DNA of 64,000 nt from Neorhizobium huautlense (GCF_002968575.1 NZ_PVBM01000016.1:1-64000), one strand, 5' to 3'. Shown: positions 45,747-56,182, numbered from the stretch's first letter. Numbers and translations are program-made. The notes: a model not told the origin generated them from the sequence alone.

Positions 45747-46979
45747 TCAGAAGGCGAGAAGCGCCTGCTGCAGGTCGCCAATCAGATCGCTCACATCTTC
45801 CAGGCCGACGGACAGACGGATAAGGTCGTCTCCGACACCCCTTACCATGTGGGCGTCCTTCCTTATTGATTGCCGGGCTCTCGTAATGCTGGCCGGATGA
45901 TAAATTAGCGTGTCAGTGTCACCGAGGCTGACCGCGCGCGTCATCAGTTTCAAGCGGTCCAACATCGTCCTTGCGCCGTCGAAACCGGCATGAAGTCCAA
46001 AGGCAAGCATGCCGGATCCTTGCGCCATTTGTTTGCGCGCGGTCGCCTGATCAGGATGCGATTCCAGGAATGGGTAACTGACCCAGGACACAGCCGGATG
46101 CGCTTCGAGCATTCGGGCGATCGCCAGAGCCGAAGCGCTATGCCGATCCATACGAAGCGATAAGGTTTTCAGGCCGCGCATGATTAGGAAGGCCGAGTGT
46201 GGGGCCAAGGTCGCGCCTGTAATGTAGCGGAGCCCCGTTTCATGCAAGCGGTGGAGCGTTTCAGCGTCGCCGAGCAGCGCTCCACCCAACGTGTCTCCGT
46301 GCCCGTTGATGTATTTTGTCAGCGAGTGAAGAACGATATCCGCCCCATGCTCGATAGGCCGCTGGAGCGCTGGAGAAGCAAAGGTGCTGTCCACCGCGAC
46401 CTTCACGCCGCGCGCGTGAGCGCGCCCCGCGATCGCTGCGATGTCGAGAATGCTGCTCATCGGATTCACAGGTGTTTCGAAATAAACGAGCTTGGTTTTT
46501 TCGGTTATCGTACCGTCGAGGTTGGACGGATCAGACAAATCGACGGGAATGACCTTGATTCCGAAGCGAGGCAGGCCGTGCTCCACCATCGCAACAGTGT
46601 TGGAATAGAGCGTTTTGTGGACCACGAGTTCGTCGCCCTGCGATAGCAATGACAGTATCAGAGTGCCGAAAGCAGCCATCCCGGTCGATACAACCAGGCC
46701 CGCCTCGGCCCCTTCCAAATTCGCAAGCCTCTGCTCGAGAATCTCTGTGGTCGGGTTATATTCTCGCGCATAAAGCCGGCCGCCAAGTGCTGCGGCGGCA
46801 TCATTGGCCTCGACGCTCTCAAATCCGTAGGTTGAGGTCAGGAACACCGGCGGCTGGACAGCTCTCTTGAAGGCCACTGGGTCAAACGCGTGATGAATGG
46901 CGCGCGTGTCAAATCCGAAGCTTGCCGTATGAGAATAGTCAGCGCGTGCCTGACCCTTGTCCTGTTCGCTGCCCGTCAT
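45747..46979 (-). CDS. PLP-dependent gamma-lyase/gamma-synthase (third paralog)
   Basis: 410 residues of the Cys/Met metabolism PLP family with a standard active site: YAREYNPTTEILEQRLANLE, stacking Tyr in HKTLYSNTVAM, Asp in VAVDSTFASPALQRP and PLP Lys in HSLTKYINGHGDT. Likely methionine gamma-lyase, cystathionine gamma-lyase or O-acylhomoserine enzyme. First gene of the operon divergent from a MocR regulator. Sequence is closer in pattern to the 27363 paralog in overall layout (HGADIVLHSL) but has the catalytic residues that one lacks. Confidence 0.9.
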   Translation of the reverse strand: MTGSEQDKGQARADYSHTASFGFDTRAIHHAFDPVAFKRAVQPPVFLTSTYGFESVEANDAAAALGGRLYAREYNPTTEILEQRLANLEGAEAGLVVSTGMAAFGTLILSLLSQGDELVVHKTLYSNTVAMVEHGLPRFGIKVIPVDLSDPSNLDGTITEKTKLVYFETPVNPMSSILDIAAIAGRAHARGVKVAVDSTFASPALQRPIEHGADIVLHSLTKYINGHGDTLGGALLGDAETLHRLHETGLRYITGATLAPHSAFLIMRGLKTLSLRMDRHSASALAIARMLEAHPAVSWVSYPFLESHPDQATARKQMAQGSGMLAFGLHAGFDGARTMLDRLKLMTRAVSLGDTDTLIYHPASITRARQSIRKDAHMVRGVGDDLIRLSVGLEDVSDLIGDLQQALLAF

Positions 46980-47011
46980 AGCTCGATCATATCCTCTTTG
47001 CTTTAGTTCAG

Positions 47012-47047
47012 ACTGGCATCATACTGGCCGGCAACAAATATCCAGTT
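47012..47047. promoter_or_regulatory. Candidate MocR operator
   Basis: Two direct ACTGGC repeats start 11 bp apart (47012 and 47023), with an inverted CCAGTT at 47042, within the 81-bp divergent region. MocR regulators commonly bind direct repeats about one helical turn apart plus an inverted half-site. Confidence 0.45.
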
Positions 47048-47060
47048 CGGCAGAAAAAAG

Positions 47061-48545
47061 ATGGTCCAGTCGGAAAAGCAGGTGGAAGCGGGGCATGCCC
47101 CAAAGATGGGTGCTCGCAGAATCTACGAGGCGCTCAAAAATCAGATCCTCAACGGCGTGTATTCAGCAGGGAGCCAGCTGCCGTCCTCACGGAGCCTGGC
47201 AATTGAACTGCATGTGTCACGGACAACGGTTACAGTCGCCTATGAACAGCTTGCCGCTGAAGGCTTCGTGGAATTGCGTCAGGGTGCTCGTCCGCGAGTG
47301 ACGGCCTTGCAGCTGGGACAGCGCCTTCGAGAAACCAACGCGTCGCGGGAGGCATGTGGGCCGCTCTCGGCTTACGGAGAAAGGCTTCGCGCGCTTCCAC
47401 CGTGGCTCGATTACCTGCCCAACACTCTGGCGGTCGATTTTCGGTACGGCGACCTTGCCCCATCCGATTTTCCGGCGCTGGCATGGAAGCGTGCTGTCAA
47501 TTCTGTGATTACTCAAAGACCGGGGCGACTGGCCTATGAGGACCCGCGGGGTTCCCGGCGGCTGCGGCAAGCCCTTCAGGGTTACCTTTGGCGGGCAAGG
47601 ACGCTACAATGCGATCTTGAGCAGATCATTGTCGTCAATGGTTCTCAGCAGGGGTTGGATCTCTGTGCTCGGCTCCTCCTGGATGAAGACAGCGCATTCG
47701 TGATGGAGAACCCCGGTTATCGGATGGCTCGGCAGATATTCTCTAGTACCGGTGCCTGCACCATAGACGTGGACGTCGACGCTGACGGCCTACAAACGGC
47801 AGAGTTGGCAAATGTCAATGCTCGGATGGCCTATGTTACACCATCCCACCAATTCCCCTTAGGCGGCGTAATGCCGATTAGTCGGCGCCATCAGCTTGTC
47901 AATTGGGCTCTGGATCGTGATGCCTATGTGGTTGAGGACGACTACGACAGCGAATACCGGTATGACATCAGCCCTGTTCCGCCCCTTCAGAGCTTGGGGG
48001 ACGGGCGAAACGTCATTTATCTGGGCACCATTTCCAAGACGCTGTCACCGATGATGCGTATCGGCTACCTGGTGGTGCCAAAGCACTTGCAGGATGTGTT
48101 CGCAACCTCAAAACAGTTGACCGATCGGCACACTTCTATGACCGAGCAAGAAGCGCTTGCTTCCCTAATAGAATGCGGCGCTTATGAGAGCCATGTGCGT
48201 CGTGCCCGGCGGCTGAATCGTGAGCGCCGGGAGATGTTATTGAACGCTCTTCAGGCGACATTCGGTAGGCGAATTACCGTCGAAGGCGCTGATGCAGGCT
48301 TGCATGTCGTCGTTTGGTTCAACGAGCTATCCGCATCGGCTGAGGCCGTCCTGATGAAGGCTGCCTACGAGCTTGGTGTTGGCATTTATGGCATTTCGTC
48401 GCTCTATGCCCCGCTAGACACTAGCCGTTCAGAGAGACAGCCACTAGGGCTGGTGATGGGCTACTCGGCATTGTCGCCGAAGCATATTCAGAAGGGGGTG
48501 CAGCTTTTAGCAGAAGCCTTCTCAGCAGTCACAGATCCTGGCTGA
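47061..48545 (+). CDS. MocR-family regulator (GntR HTH-aminotransferase fusion)
   Basis: 494 residues: GntR winged HTH at about 20-85 (LPSSRSLAIELHVSRTTVTV, YEQLAAEGF) and a fold-type I aminotransferase-like domain from about 115 to the end, with AYEDPRGSRRLRQALQGYL, VEDDYDSEYRYD and the PLP Lys in GTISKTLSPMMRIGYLV. MocR proteins sense PLP or amino-acid adducts. Divergent from the gamma-lyase operon with 81 bp between starts, so it probably controls it. Confidence 0.94.
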   Translation: MVQSEKQVEAGHAPKMGARRIYEALKNQILNGVYSAGSQLPSSRSLAIELHVSRTTVTVAYEQLAAEGFVELRQGARPRVTALQLGQRLRETNASREACGPLSAYGERLRALPPWLDYLPNTLAVDFRYGDLAPSDFPALAWKRAVNSVITQRPGRLAYEDPRGSRRLRQALQGYLWRARTLQCDLEQIIVVNGSQQGLDLCARLLLDEDSAFVMENPGYRMARQIFSSTGACTIDVDVDADGLQTAELANVNARMAYVTPSHQFPLGGVMPISRRHQLVNWALDRDAYVVEDDYDSEYRYDISPVPPLQSLGDGRNVIYLGTISKTLSPMMRIGYLVVPKHLQDVFATSKQLTDRHTSMTEQEALASLIECGAYESHVRRARRLNRERREMLLNALQATFGRRITVEGADAGLHVVVWFNELSASAEAVLMKAAYELGVGIYGISSLYAPLDTSRSERQPLGLVMGYSALSPKHIQKGVQLLAEAFSAVTDPG

Positions 48546-49273
48546 GTGCATACGTAGATGCAGAACCCGCCCCCTACTCAGAATAAGCGTGAGTTCCTGC
48601 AGCTCCTCGTCAACTGGCACATTGATATCTAGAAAAACTGGCTCTTACTGAAGGGCCACTTTTCCCTCATCTGATATCTGTCGCGACTGGTGCAACGTGG
48701 GATGAGGCTATGGCGGAGCATGCGTCACAAAACATCTATTGATGATCAACGGAGCTTGCATGCTTCCGCCGGTCTTTATGTGCGGTGGCGGAAGGAAATC
48801 AAACGGGGGAAGTCGTGTACCTTCTCTTCGGACGATTTCGCGGCATTGTTCGACTGTGGATACGGCTTGCCGTGGCGGGACGAAAATCGATGCACAACAG
48901 ATTGCACAACCTTTGCGGTATCGCGGGCCTGTAACGACTTCGGATCGGACGAGGTCTGCAGCGATTCACGCTGCGAGGCTCACAAGTGGCTGTTCGGCAG
49001 ACGCTGTCGTTCGCATTGCTGCGTCAGCGATAGACGCCGGGTTTGGGCTGTGCACGTGGAAGTCAAAAGCACGAATGCACCGTTTGTGCCGCAAGTTTTG
49101 GATGTAGACAGGCCGGGTCACATTGTTACGGAGGCCCTCTCTTTGGTTGGCTTCCCGGGGGGCGCCTATATGGCCGCGGTCGAAAAGGTGGGTTTGCTCA
49201 CCCGCAAAGAGCACCACATCGAGCACCGAAAAATCTGGCATCAGCGTGTTCCAGCGGTAAGGGGTCAGTTCGC
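48546..49273. other. Region of unclear content
   Basis: 728 bp. A 196-codon plus-strand frame (48690-49280) and shorter overlapping ones exist, but their translations are Cys/Arg-rich and show no family features, so I do not call a gene. May hold the promoter for the AraC gene and a decayed sequence. Confidence 0.4.
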
Positions 49274-50281
49274 ATGTTAAACGATCATGCATCAGCTCAT
49301 ACCGCGCCGCACAGCGGCTCGACATTTGAGACCATGGTCGCGACTCTATCGAACGAATACGGTGCACTTGATGCCTTGCCCGACCGGGCATCACGCAGCT
49401 TCTATTGGAAAGCAGACTGCTGGACGGTCGGGACTGTGTCCCTGTTTTCAGGTGAGTTCGAGAATGGGTGGAGGCTGAGTGGATGCGCCGAGGCGGCTCA
49501 GTGGTTATCCATCATTTGGCCAAAGGTTGGCGTGACTGAACTGGACGTAGGAAATCAAGCAATCCGCGGTAAGCCAGGCGACGTGTTGCTAGCCCACAAT
49601 CGTCAAGTAAAGAGCTTCAACATGCTCGGCTCAGGGCATCGATATGAGGCACTACGTTTGGATTGGACAGCAATCGCTCGAGCAGTCCCTGCAATTTTCG
49701 AGACCCCTCTTGTTGATCCACTCCAACTTGAAACCAAACTCGACCTGTCCAATCAATCCGGTCAGATGCTAGTCAGCGTCGCTAAAGCCATGGCAGGCGG
49801 GATGCGCCACAATGGTCCATTACTTCGGTCTCCACTCGCAGTGACGAACCTTAGCAGTGCAATGGCCGATATTGTCCTGCGAACGGTTCCTCATCGGCTG
49901 TCACACCTATTGGAGAAGAAGGTCCATCTCGTTACACCAGCACATGTTCGTCACGCCATTGATTTCATGCATGCCAAAATAGGAAGTCCCTTGACAATCT
50001 TCATCGTTGCGGACGCTGTCGGAGTTTCTGTCCGGACGCTCGAGAATGCATTTCGAGTTTTCAAAGACACGACTCCAGCAACCTATCTTCGTACGATACG
50101 TCTCAAAGCGGCACGAAGGGATCTGCTTGACCCATTGAATACTCAGTCGGTCAAGGACATCTGTCTAAAATGGGGCTTCTTCCATTTCGGACGTTTTTCT
50201 GCCGTCTATCGCGCCTCCTATGGCGAAAGCCCGAAGGAAACCCGGGTCCGAGTCCGTAAATTTGACCCCGAGAATTTGTAA
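49274..50281 (+). CDS. AraC-family regulator
   Basis: 335 residues: N-terminal cupin-like sensor of the AraC-binding-like type (AIRGKPGDVLLAHNRQVKSF) and C-terminal AraC HTH (IFIVADAVGVSVRTLENAFR, VKDICLKWGFFHFGRFSAVY, RASYGESPKETR). ATG at 49274 is inside a longer frame; the upstream 77 codons show no conservation. Same subgroup as the AraC gene at 17241, but no obvious target operon beside it. Confidence 0.85.
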   Translation: MLNDHASAHTAPHSGSTFETMVATLSNEYGALDALPDRASRSFYWKADCWTVGTVSLFSGEFENGWRLSGCAEAAQWLSIIWPKVGVTELDVGNQAIRGKPGDVLLAHNRQVKSFNMLGSGHRYEALRLDWTAIARAVPAIFETPLVDPLQLETKLDLSNQSGQMLVSVAKAMAGGMRHNGPLLRSPLAVTNLSSAMADIVLRTVPHRLSHLLEKKVHLVTPAHVRHAIDFMHAKIGSPLTIFIVADAVGVSVRTLENAFRVFKDTTPATYLRTIRLKAARRDLLDPLNTQSVKDICLKWGFFHFGRFSAVYRASYGESPKETRVRVRKFDPENL

Positions 50282-50593
50282 GGTACAATTTTCAGCAAAT
50301 CGGTTCGATAACCTCACTTCCGAATGGGTAACACGTTGGTCCGCGATGCTGGCCTTGAACGGCACTGAACTGATGGGCAGTTCAGGATTGTCTGTTGTCT
50401 GATGGGGCTGCACCCCTGTCTTGGCAAAGTGCGTCGTCGACGTTAAGAGCTCGTCTAGCGAAGGTCCATTATGCAGCGATTAATCTCGGCCGCCAAGACG
50501 CGGCCGCGTTTCAACAACCTCACGCTTCCCACCTCACGTGCAATTAGATAATCCCACCATTCAGCCTGCCGAGCAATCGTTCTATCGGGAGAA

Positions 50594-50618
50594 GCCGCAG
50601 ACGCCAGGCGTCTGCGGC
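50594..50618. repeat. Perfect inverted repeat, 12-bp arms
   Basis: GCCGCAGACGCC-A-GGCGTCTGCGGC in the 500-bp gap between the AraC gene and the small protein gene. Nothing else was recognised in 50282-50781; the gap contains a 64-codon minus-strand frame without known features. It could be a terminator stem (no U-tract seen) or a protein-binding site. Confidence 0.85.
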
Positions 50619-50781
50619 AAGTGCAGCGGTCCATCAGGAGTATTGCCACTTATAGCGACGCTATGCTGAGTGGGTCAGCCTACGAGGAGAATGAGCCAGG
50701 TTTTCGTCCTGCCCGGAAGGCACAGTGATCAAACAAACCCATCTTTTTCTGGGCATCGATCGTCGTGTTTTCGGTCTTGGG

Positions 50782-50961
50782 TTAAGTACAAGAGAGGTGC
50801 GCCCTTGTGAGCTCATCTTGGATCTCCGAGAGCTTGGCAAACACGTCTTTAACTTGGTCGCGGACGCTCTCCATAGTCTCGATTTTCAGTCGCGTGTCGG
50901 CATCGATCGATTTCGAACGGTTCCCAGGATTGGTGACAGTGAAGACGATAACATTGCTCAT
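50782..50961 (-). CDS. Small protein translationally coupled to a chemoreceptor
   Basis: 59 residues: a short beta-like start [14 protein letters not shown], then a predicted amphipathic helix (TRLKIETMESVRDQVKDVFA, then KLSEIQDELTRAHL). No signal peptide or membrane segment. Its ATG shares one base with the chemoreceptor stop (TAATG) and the chemoreceptor's last bases include GAGGA as ribosome site, so it is probably translated by coupling. Family not recognised. The helix suggests interaction with the receptor bundle or another coiled partner (inference). Confidence 0.6.
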   Translation of the reverse strand: MSNVIVFTVTNPGNRSKSIDADTRLKIETMESVRDQVKDVFAKLSEIQDELTRAHLSCT

Positions 50962-52922
50962 TAAAAATCCTCCCATTGCTGAGCGGCAGAGACCGCCGCG
51001 CCTCTAGCACCGCCGAACGCTGATGAAATTTTCCGGATCATAGAGACGGGAACCGAAGGTCGCGGCTTGGAACCAAGGCTTGCAAGTTGGATCGGCTGTG
51101 CATCCGCACCATCGAAACGGAACTTTCCAAGCTGTGCCGACAGCGCCGCTGCTTCTGAAGCCAGCTTCTGTCCTGCAGCAGAAGTTTCCTCGACCATTGC
51201 AGCGTTCTGCTGAGTAAACTGGTCCATCGCGTTGACGGCGTTGTTGATCTCCTTCAGGGCTGTTGACTGCTCCCTCGCCGCCTCAACGATTGCATCAACG
51301 TGTTGATTGATTTCCTGCACTTCCAAAACGATTTCCGTCAACGCGTCGCCCGTCTCGTCGACGAGCGCCACACCGGAGCGGACCTGCTCCGCAGATGCAT
51401 GGATCAACTGCTTGATCTCCTTGGCGGCTCTCGCTGAGCGTTGCGCCAGTTCCCGGACCTCCTGGGCTACAACGGCAAACCCTTTGCCGGCCTCTCCCGC
51501 ACGGGCTGCTTCAACACCGGCATTAAGTGCCAGCAGATTGGTCTGGAACGCGATTTCGTCGATCACACTGATAATGTTGTTGATTTCGCTAGACGAGCTC
51601 TCGATCTGCCCCATGGCGTGGATTGCGCGCTTGACAACGTCGCCGGACCGCTCGGCATTCTCCCGCGTCTTGGCGACAACGGTACGAGCTTCTTCAGCCC
51701 GCGCAGTCGAACCGTTGACCGTCGCTGTGATCTGATCGAGTGCGGATGCGGTTTCTTCAAGCGATGCCGCCTGTTGCTCGGTGCGGCGCGCCAGGTCGTT
51801 GGCTGCCGTGCTGATTTCTGCGGCACCAGCGTCGATCAAGAACGCATTGCCTCCAACCGCCTTCAAGGTCGATTGTAGCTTGTCGGCGGAATTGTTGAAG
51901 TTCAGACGCAGAGTGTCCAAGGCAGGGCCGAATGCTCGAGTAAGGCGGAAAGCGAGATTGCCTTCGGCCATAGCTTCCAGCGCCTGAGCGAGTTGCGCGA
52001 CCGCGTTGTTGGTTTCCACCGCCACCGCCTCGCGGTCCCTGGCAGATTTTTCAAGCTGTTCGCGCTCCGCCGCTGCACGGTTGGCATCACTTTCAGCCCG
52101 GCGTGCAGCCTGCTCGCTTAGCGTATCGCGGACGGCGCCGATGGCGCGTGCAAGATCACCAATTTCGTCACGGCGAGTGTCGAGGCCAGCATCAGCTTCA
52201 TTGCTTTCCCCGCCTGCCATACGGTGGAGTGCCGACTGCAGCTTGGCGATGGGCTTCGTAATTGAACGACCTGTCAAAAGAGCCGAGGCGATCGCCAAAA
52301 GAATGGCGCCAGCGAGCGAACCGAATGCCAATGTCTGGAAACCACTGGCGGATTGACGGACTTCGCCACCAAGCTTCTGGTTCAGTGCCTCCTGGTAGTC
52401 GATGAATTTGTTGATTGCGCCCAACCAAGCTACGAACAGGGGCCGCGCCTGTTCAAGCAGAATGGTCTTTGCCTGCGCTTCATTGCCCCTCTTCTGCAGA
52501 TCGATGATTTGAGCAACAAGCGGATTAGTCTTGGCCTGAATGTCGGCGATTTCAGCAAGTATGCTCGTTTCCGTGGCCGAGGCGCCCGCGTGAGAGGCGA
52601 TCATATCCGCCATCTTTTTCTCGTTAACAGCGTAAGCGTCGGCCAGTTTCGCAATCAGATCCACGGCGGCCTGCAGTTCCGCAGGTGTTTCGACCAGCGT
52701 GACGTCCCGGATTGCAATGGCCCGATCGTGAACGCTGCCGCGGTAGTTAATGGCGAAGCGCTGCTTGACGCTGTTAACGTCGTTGATCTGGCCAAGACCA
52801 TCGTTAATCGCGTTGACCTGCCTGACTGAGTATTGCGTCAGCGCCAGCATCAAGAGCAGAAGAAAACCGAAACCCATCCCCAGGCGGGTTCCGATTCCGA
52901 AGGATCTAAAATTTGGTTTCAT
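50961..52922 (-). CDS. Methyl-accepting chemotaxis protein with CheR/CheB tether
   Basis: 653 residues. TM1 at about 14-32, a helical-bundle ligand domain (about 35-195), TM2 at about 198-218, HAMP (about 220-275) and a second HAMP-like region, signalling tip [20 protein letters not shown], and a C-terminal linker ending QQWEDF, a pentapeptide like NWETF that docks methyltransferase CheR and methylesterase CheB. ATG at 52922 starts [14 protein letters not shown]; upstream codons to 53021 are not conserved. Followed by a coupled small gene. Confidence 0.94.
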   Translation of the reverse strand: MKPNFRSFGIGTRLGMGFGFLLLLMLALTQYSVRQVNAINDGLGQINDVNSVKQRFAINYRGSVHDRAIAIRDVTLVETPAELQAAVDLIAKLADAYAVNEKKMADMIASHAGASATETSILAEIADIQAKTNPLVAQIIDLQKRGNEAQAKTILLEQARPLFVAWLGAINKFIDYQEALNQKLGGEVRQSASGFQTLAFGSLAGAILLAIASALLTGRSITKPIAKLQSALHRMAGGESNEADAGLDTRRDEIGDLARAIGAVRDTLSEQAARRAESDANRAAAEREQLEKSARDREAVAVETNNAVAQLAQALEAMAEGNLAFRLTRAFGPALDTLRLNFNNSADKLQSTLKAVGGNAFLIDAGAAEISTAANDLARRTEQQAASLEETASALDQITATVNGSTARAEEARTVVAKTRENAERSGDVVKRAIHAMGQIESSSSEINNIISVIDEIAFQTNLLALNAGVEAARAGEAGKGFAVVAQEVRELAQRSARAAKEIKQLIHASAEQVRSGVALVDETGDALTEIVLEVQEINQHVDAIVEAAREQSTALKEINNAVNAMDQFTQQNAAMVEETSAAGQKLASEAAALSAQLGKFRFDGADAQPIQLASLGSKPRPSVPVSMIRKISSAFGGARGAAVSAAQQWEDF

Positions 52923-53651
52923 GTAGATGTTCCTGAAGAGAGGTGAGCGGCCTGATGATCTGCTGATTTGCATAACGCCGCCCCCGAGAACTCGCCAGGT
53001 AGGGTTAACAAGGTCTTGCATCTAACCGGACTTGATTACTTTGCTCCGCGAAACGGACACTCCGGCGGAAAGCGGACATCTGTACCGACCGACCGGTTGA
53101 AGCAGCCGTGGTCAAAACTGGATTATCAAGACCAACAAGTCGGCTGCTGTCGTCTAAGTGCCGCGGCATCCCCGTCAAGAGATCGCGTCTCTCGTGTCTT
53201 TGACAGCACCTGCAACCGTGTCAGGAATGGCTCTAACCATGACCCACTGGCAATTTGCGAACGTTTACGTCCCATGCCGAGCCAAACGGCAGGCGCCGCG
53301 CGATGGATAGAGGGCCTGACCTGAGCCCAGAAGCGAAGAGATGACAGGGAATACGCAGCTCGGAGCAAAACTCTGCCGCGCCTTGTACCAAATTTGACGG
53401 GCCCGGCGACGGCGACGTCTACAATATTTTTGTGTCCGATTCTTCCTTCTCTATCCGTTCTCCGTCGTAAACCTCGCCGTCCTAAGACCGATGTAAGGTT
53501 TCGTTTAGCTCCACATCGCACTGCAAGTGCAGCAGGTCCCGTGTTTGACGTGAAATTGTCCCCGGAGCCGCGCCAACACTCGCAATAGCCCATAGGGCCC
53601 CGATTTTCGCGCGTCAGTTTTAGAACGCTAGTCTTGAGGAAACTTCGGACA
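52923..53651. other. Divergent intergenic region
   Basis: About 730 bp between the chemoreceptor and the Tad-like genes. Short frames on both strands, none with recognisable features. Promoters for both sides are expected here. Confidence 0.5.
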
Positions 53652-55589
53652 ATGAGGACTTACCACCGCCTTGCTAGCAAGTTGAGCGCCGACCAGCACG
53701 GGGGTATCGCAATCATGGCAGCAATACTGCTGCCAATCATCATTGGTTTCGCAGCTTTGTCCGTCGAGTATGGATACGGGTTGCTGGTGCGGGACGAAAA
53801 TCAGCGCACTGCTGACTTGGCATCTTATGCGGGAGCGCTCGCCTATAGTGAAACAAGCTCGCAGGATCGGATGAGGTCTGCCGCGCTCAACGTTGCGAAG
53901 CTCAACGGTGTCGATCCTGCGAACGTTTCCGTCTCACTTGCAGCGTCACCGAAAGACGCAAAGCTCCAGGCGGTGTACGTTGGGGTCAAGACGACGAACA
54001 CGCTATTTCTGGCACCGGTCCTCGGCGTGAAACCTCAACTTGACGTCGCAGCAGAGGCCTATTCCTCGTTTGGTGCGGCGGAAAGCGCCTGCATCATCGC
54101 GCTTGATAAATCGGGAACAGGCGTGGCGCTTTCCGGTGGTGTTCAGGTCGGCGCGCCCAATTGCTACGTGGCGTCCAACAATGATCTAGTCGCGCCCTGT
54201 GGAACCAAGATCACGGCCAAGAGCGCCACCTACTTTGAAGGCTCTTCACAGCCCTGTCCATCGACCGCGAACATTGTGAAGGGCGACGGCAGCGAAGCTC
54301 CCGTCACAAAGCAATACACCGGCGATCCTTTGGAAAACCACGCGGGCGTGGCGGAACTCAATGGTCGCCTCGACATAATTCGGAAGGCATCCTGGCCGGC
54401 TGAAGCTTCGGTCACCAAAGGCAAGGACATCGAATTCGGTGGCAGCACCTCACCCCCGGACACTGCTGCCGCCCTACAGGCCATTGGATGCAGCTACGAC
54501 CCGGCCAACTACAATCAGTACTGGATGGACAAGTGGGATGTGACCTGCAGCGGTTCGAAGATCAACATCGGCTCCCTGCTTGTGCATGGCAACGTGCAGG
54601 TGAAGTTCAACGTCTCGGGCAGCAAGTCGACGGTCTATAGCTTCTCGGGCAGGATTCAGAACGACTTCGGCACAAAGCTGGAATTCGGCGACGGCATTTT
54701 TAACGTGGAGAAGGGGGTGTACGGTGCGGACCTGACATTTGGTGCTGGTTCCTTCCACTTTGGCATGGGAAGCGACAAATGCGGCGACGCGCGCTATAGC
54801 CTCTGCACGTCAGGCAAGGTCACCATCGATGGTCCAAGCACCTTCGTATTCGACGCCGGTTTCTATACTGGTGCTGGGGCCACACTCAAACTTGGGGCCG
54901 GTACGTCCAACAGTTACACCATCGGGAAATCCAGCGGCGACAATGCCATCGGGCTTGATGGCGGCTCCATTACGATCATGGCGGATGCCAGCACGAGCAA
55001 GGGTCTCTTCCGCCTGAACGGAGATCTGAATGGCGGCGGCGGTGGGAGCTGCATTGCCATCCCTGCCAGCGCCGAGCACGATATATCCGGAAACGTCAAT
55101 CTGGCGGGGGGCGCACGACTTGGTGCTGGCACCTATACCGTTGATGGGTACTTCTCGGTCAATACCGGCGGCTCCGCATGTAGCGACAATGTCGCCGTCT
55201 CCGGCAAGGACGTCACCATCGTACTGTCCGGTATCGAAACACCTTCCGATTGGGAGTGTAGTGGAAAGTCGTTCTGCCTGACGGGCGGCAATGCCATCAC
55301 GCTCAACGCCCCGAAATCCGGCCCCTTTGCGGAGCTGGCGGTAATTGGTCCGCAGTCTTCCAAGAACACGACAGGCGCCGAGATCACCTCCGGCGGCCGA
55401 GCCAAGATCTCCGGTGCATTCTATTTTCCAAATGGCGTGATCGACTTCGGCGGTGGTGGTCAGCTCGGGGATGCCGGGAACGGCTGCTTGCAATTGATCG
55501 GCACGAGCATCTCGCTGTCCGGCGGTTCCCAGGCGATGTCCGAATGTACGCAACTGAGTGGAACCGGAAAGGTGGCCTTGGTCCAATGA
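53652..55589 (+). CDS. TadG-like secreted/membrane protein
   Basis: 645 residues. N-terminal Tad-type segment with one membrane helix (GGIAIMAAILLPIIIGFAAL, then SVEYGYGLLVRDENQRTADL), as in the putative Flp pilus-assembly TadE/G family. The remaining 480 residues are Gly/Ser/Thr-rich with scattered Cys and a repeated pattern of short strands (SGGVQVGAPNCYVAS, GGSITIMAD, LGAGTYTVDGYF), suggesting a beta-helix exposed outside. Start at 53652 has GAGG upstream; TTG at 53634 is possible. Stop overlaps the next gene (ATGA). Confidence 0.8.
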   Translation: MRTYHRLASKLSADQHGGIAIMAAILLPIIIGFAALSVEYGYGLLVRDENQRTADLASYAGALAYSETSSQDRMRSAALNVAKLNGVDPANVSVSLAASPKDAKLQAVYVGVKTTNTLFLAPVLGVKPQLDVAAEAYSSFGAAESACIIALDKSGTGVALSGGVQVGAPNCYVASNNDLVAPCGTKITAKSATYFEGSSQPCPSTANIVKGDGSEAPVTKQYTGDPLENHAGVAELNGRLDIIRKASWPAEASVTKGKDIEFGGSTSPPDTAAALQAIGCSYDPANYNQYWMDKWDVTCSGSKINIGSLLVHGNVQVKFNVSGSKSTVYSFSGRIQNDFGTKLEFGDGIFNVEKGVYGADLTFGAGSFHFGMGSDKCGDARYSLCTSGKVTIDGPSTFVFDAGFYTGAGATLKLGAGTSNSYTIGKSSGDNAIGLDGGSITIMADASTSKGLFRLNGDLNGGGGGSCIAIPASAEHDISGNVNLAGGARLGAGTYTVDGYFSVNTGGSACSDNVAVSGKDVTIVLSGIETPSDWECSGKSFCLTGGNAITLNAPKSGPFAELAVIGPQSSKNTTGAEITSGGRAKISGAFYFPNGVIDFGGGGQLGDAGNGCLQLIGTSISLSGGSQAMSECTQLSGTGKVALVQ

Positions 55590-56182
55590 GGAAGCTTCTG
55601 AGAATAATGACGATGCAAGGGCACTTTCGTCTTGGCGATCGACGCAATGTCTTGAGGGACACAACAGGCAATGCTGCCATCGAATTTGCGCTGGTCGTCC
55701 CCATCTTCGCTCTGGTCTTCGTGGCGAGCGTCGATCTGGGAATGCTGGTGTTCTCGCGTTTTCAACTGGAGGCGGCCGTCTCGGCAAGCGCCAGCTATGC
55801 CATCGCACATTCCGACCAGGTCGATGGCAGCAACGGCAGCGAACTGGCCAAGAATCTCGCCCTCATGATCGCCAGCAATTATCGCGGCGATGCGACCGTG
55901 GTTATACAGGTCAACAACGGTCCACAGGCGAGTTATGACGGGGCCAAGATCAAGATCGGTGGTGTGAACAGTCAGGCCAATGCCTGCTATTGTCCAAAGG
56001 GGAATGCAGTATCAGTCGATTGGGGCGGGCAGTTCACCTGCAACACGTCTTGTCCTGACGGCGGGCGAGCCGGACGATATGTCGCTGTGACGGCGAGGCA
56101 GACATATACGCCATTCTTCAGGATGTTCGATGTCGTCAGAGACGGCTTCATTGCAGCCAATGCAGTGGTGCAGACGAAATGA
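55586..56182 (+). CDS. TadE-like pilus assembly protein
   Basis: 198 residues with a cytoplasmic N-terminus and the TadE helix GNAAIEFALVVPIFALVFVA, then SVDLGMLVFSRFQLEAAVSA. The outer part has four Cys in two pairs (ACYC, CNTSC). Overlaps the gene on each side by four bases, so the three Tad-like proteins are probably made together and may assemble into a minor pilin complex. Confidence 0.85.
   Translation: MRKLLRIMTMQGHFRLGDRRNVLRDTTGNAAIEFALVVPIFALVFVASVDLGMLVFSRFQLEAAVSASASYAIAHSDQVDGSNGSELAKNLALMIASNYRGDATVVIQVNNGPQASYDGAKIKIGGVNSQANACYCPKGNAVSVDWGGQFTCNTSCPDGGRAGRYVAVTARQTYTPFFRMFDVVRDGFIAANAVVQTK

Noticed and set aside
48690-49280. 196-codon plus-strand frame
   Set aside because: Cys/Arg-rich translation with no family features; AraC gene start overlaps its end.
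53126-53593. 155-codon minus-strand frame upstream of the Tad-like genes
   Set aside because: No recognisable features and poor start context.
54810-55808. 332-codon minus-strand frame
   Set aside because: Antisense to the Tad-like genes, Arg/Pro-rich, no features.
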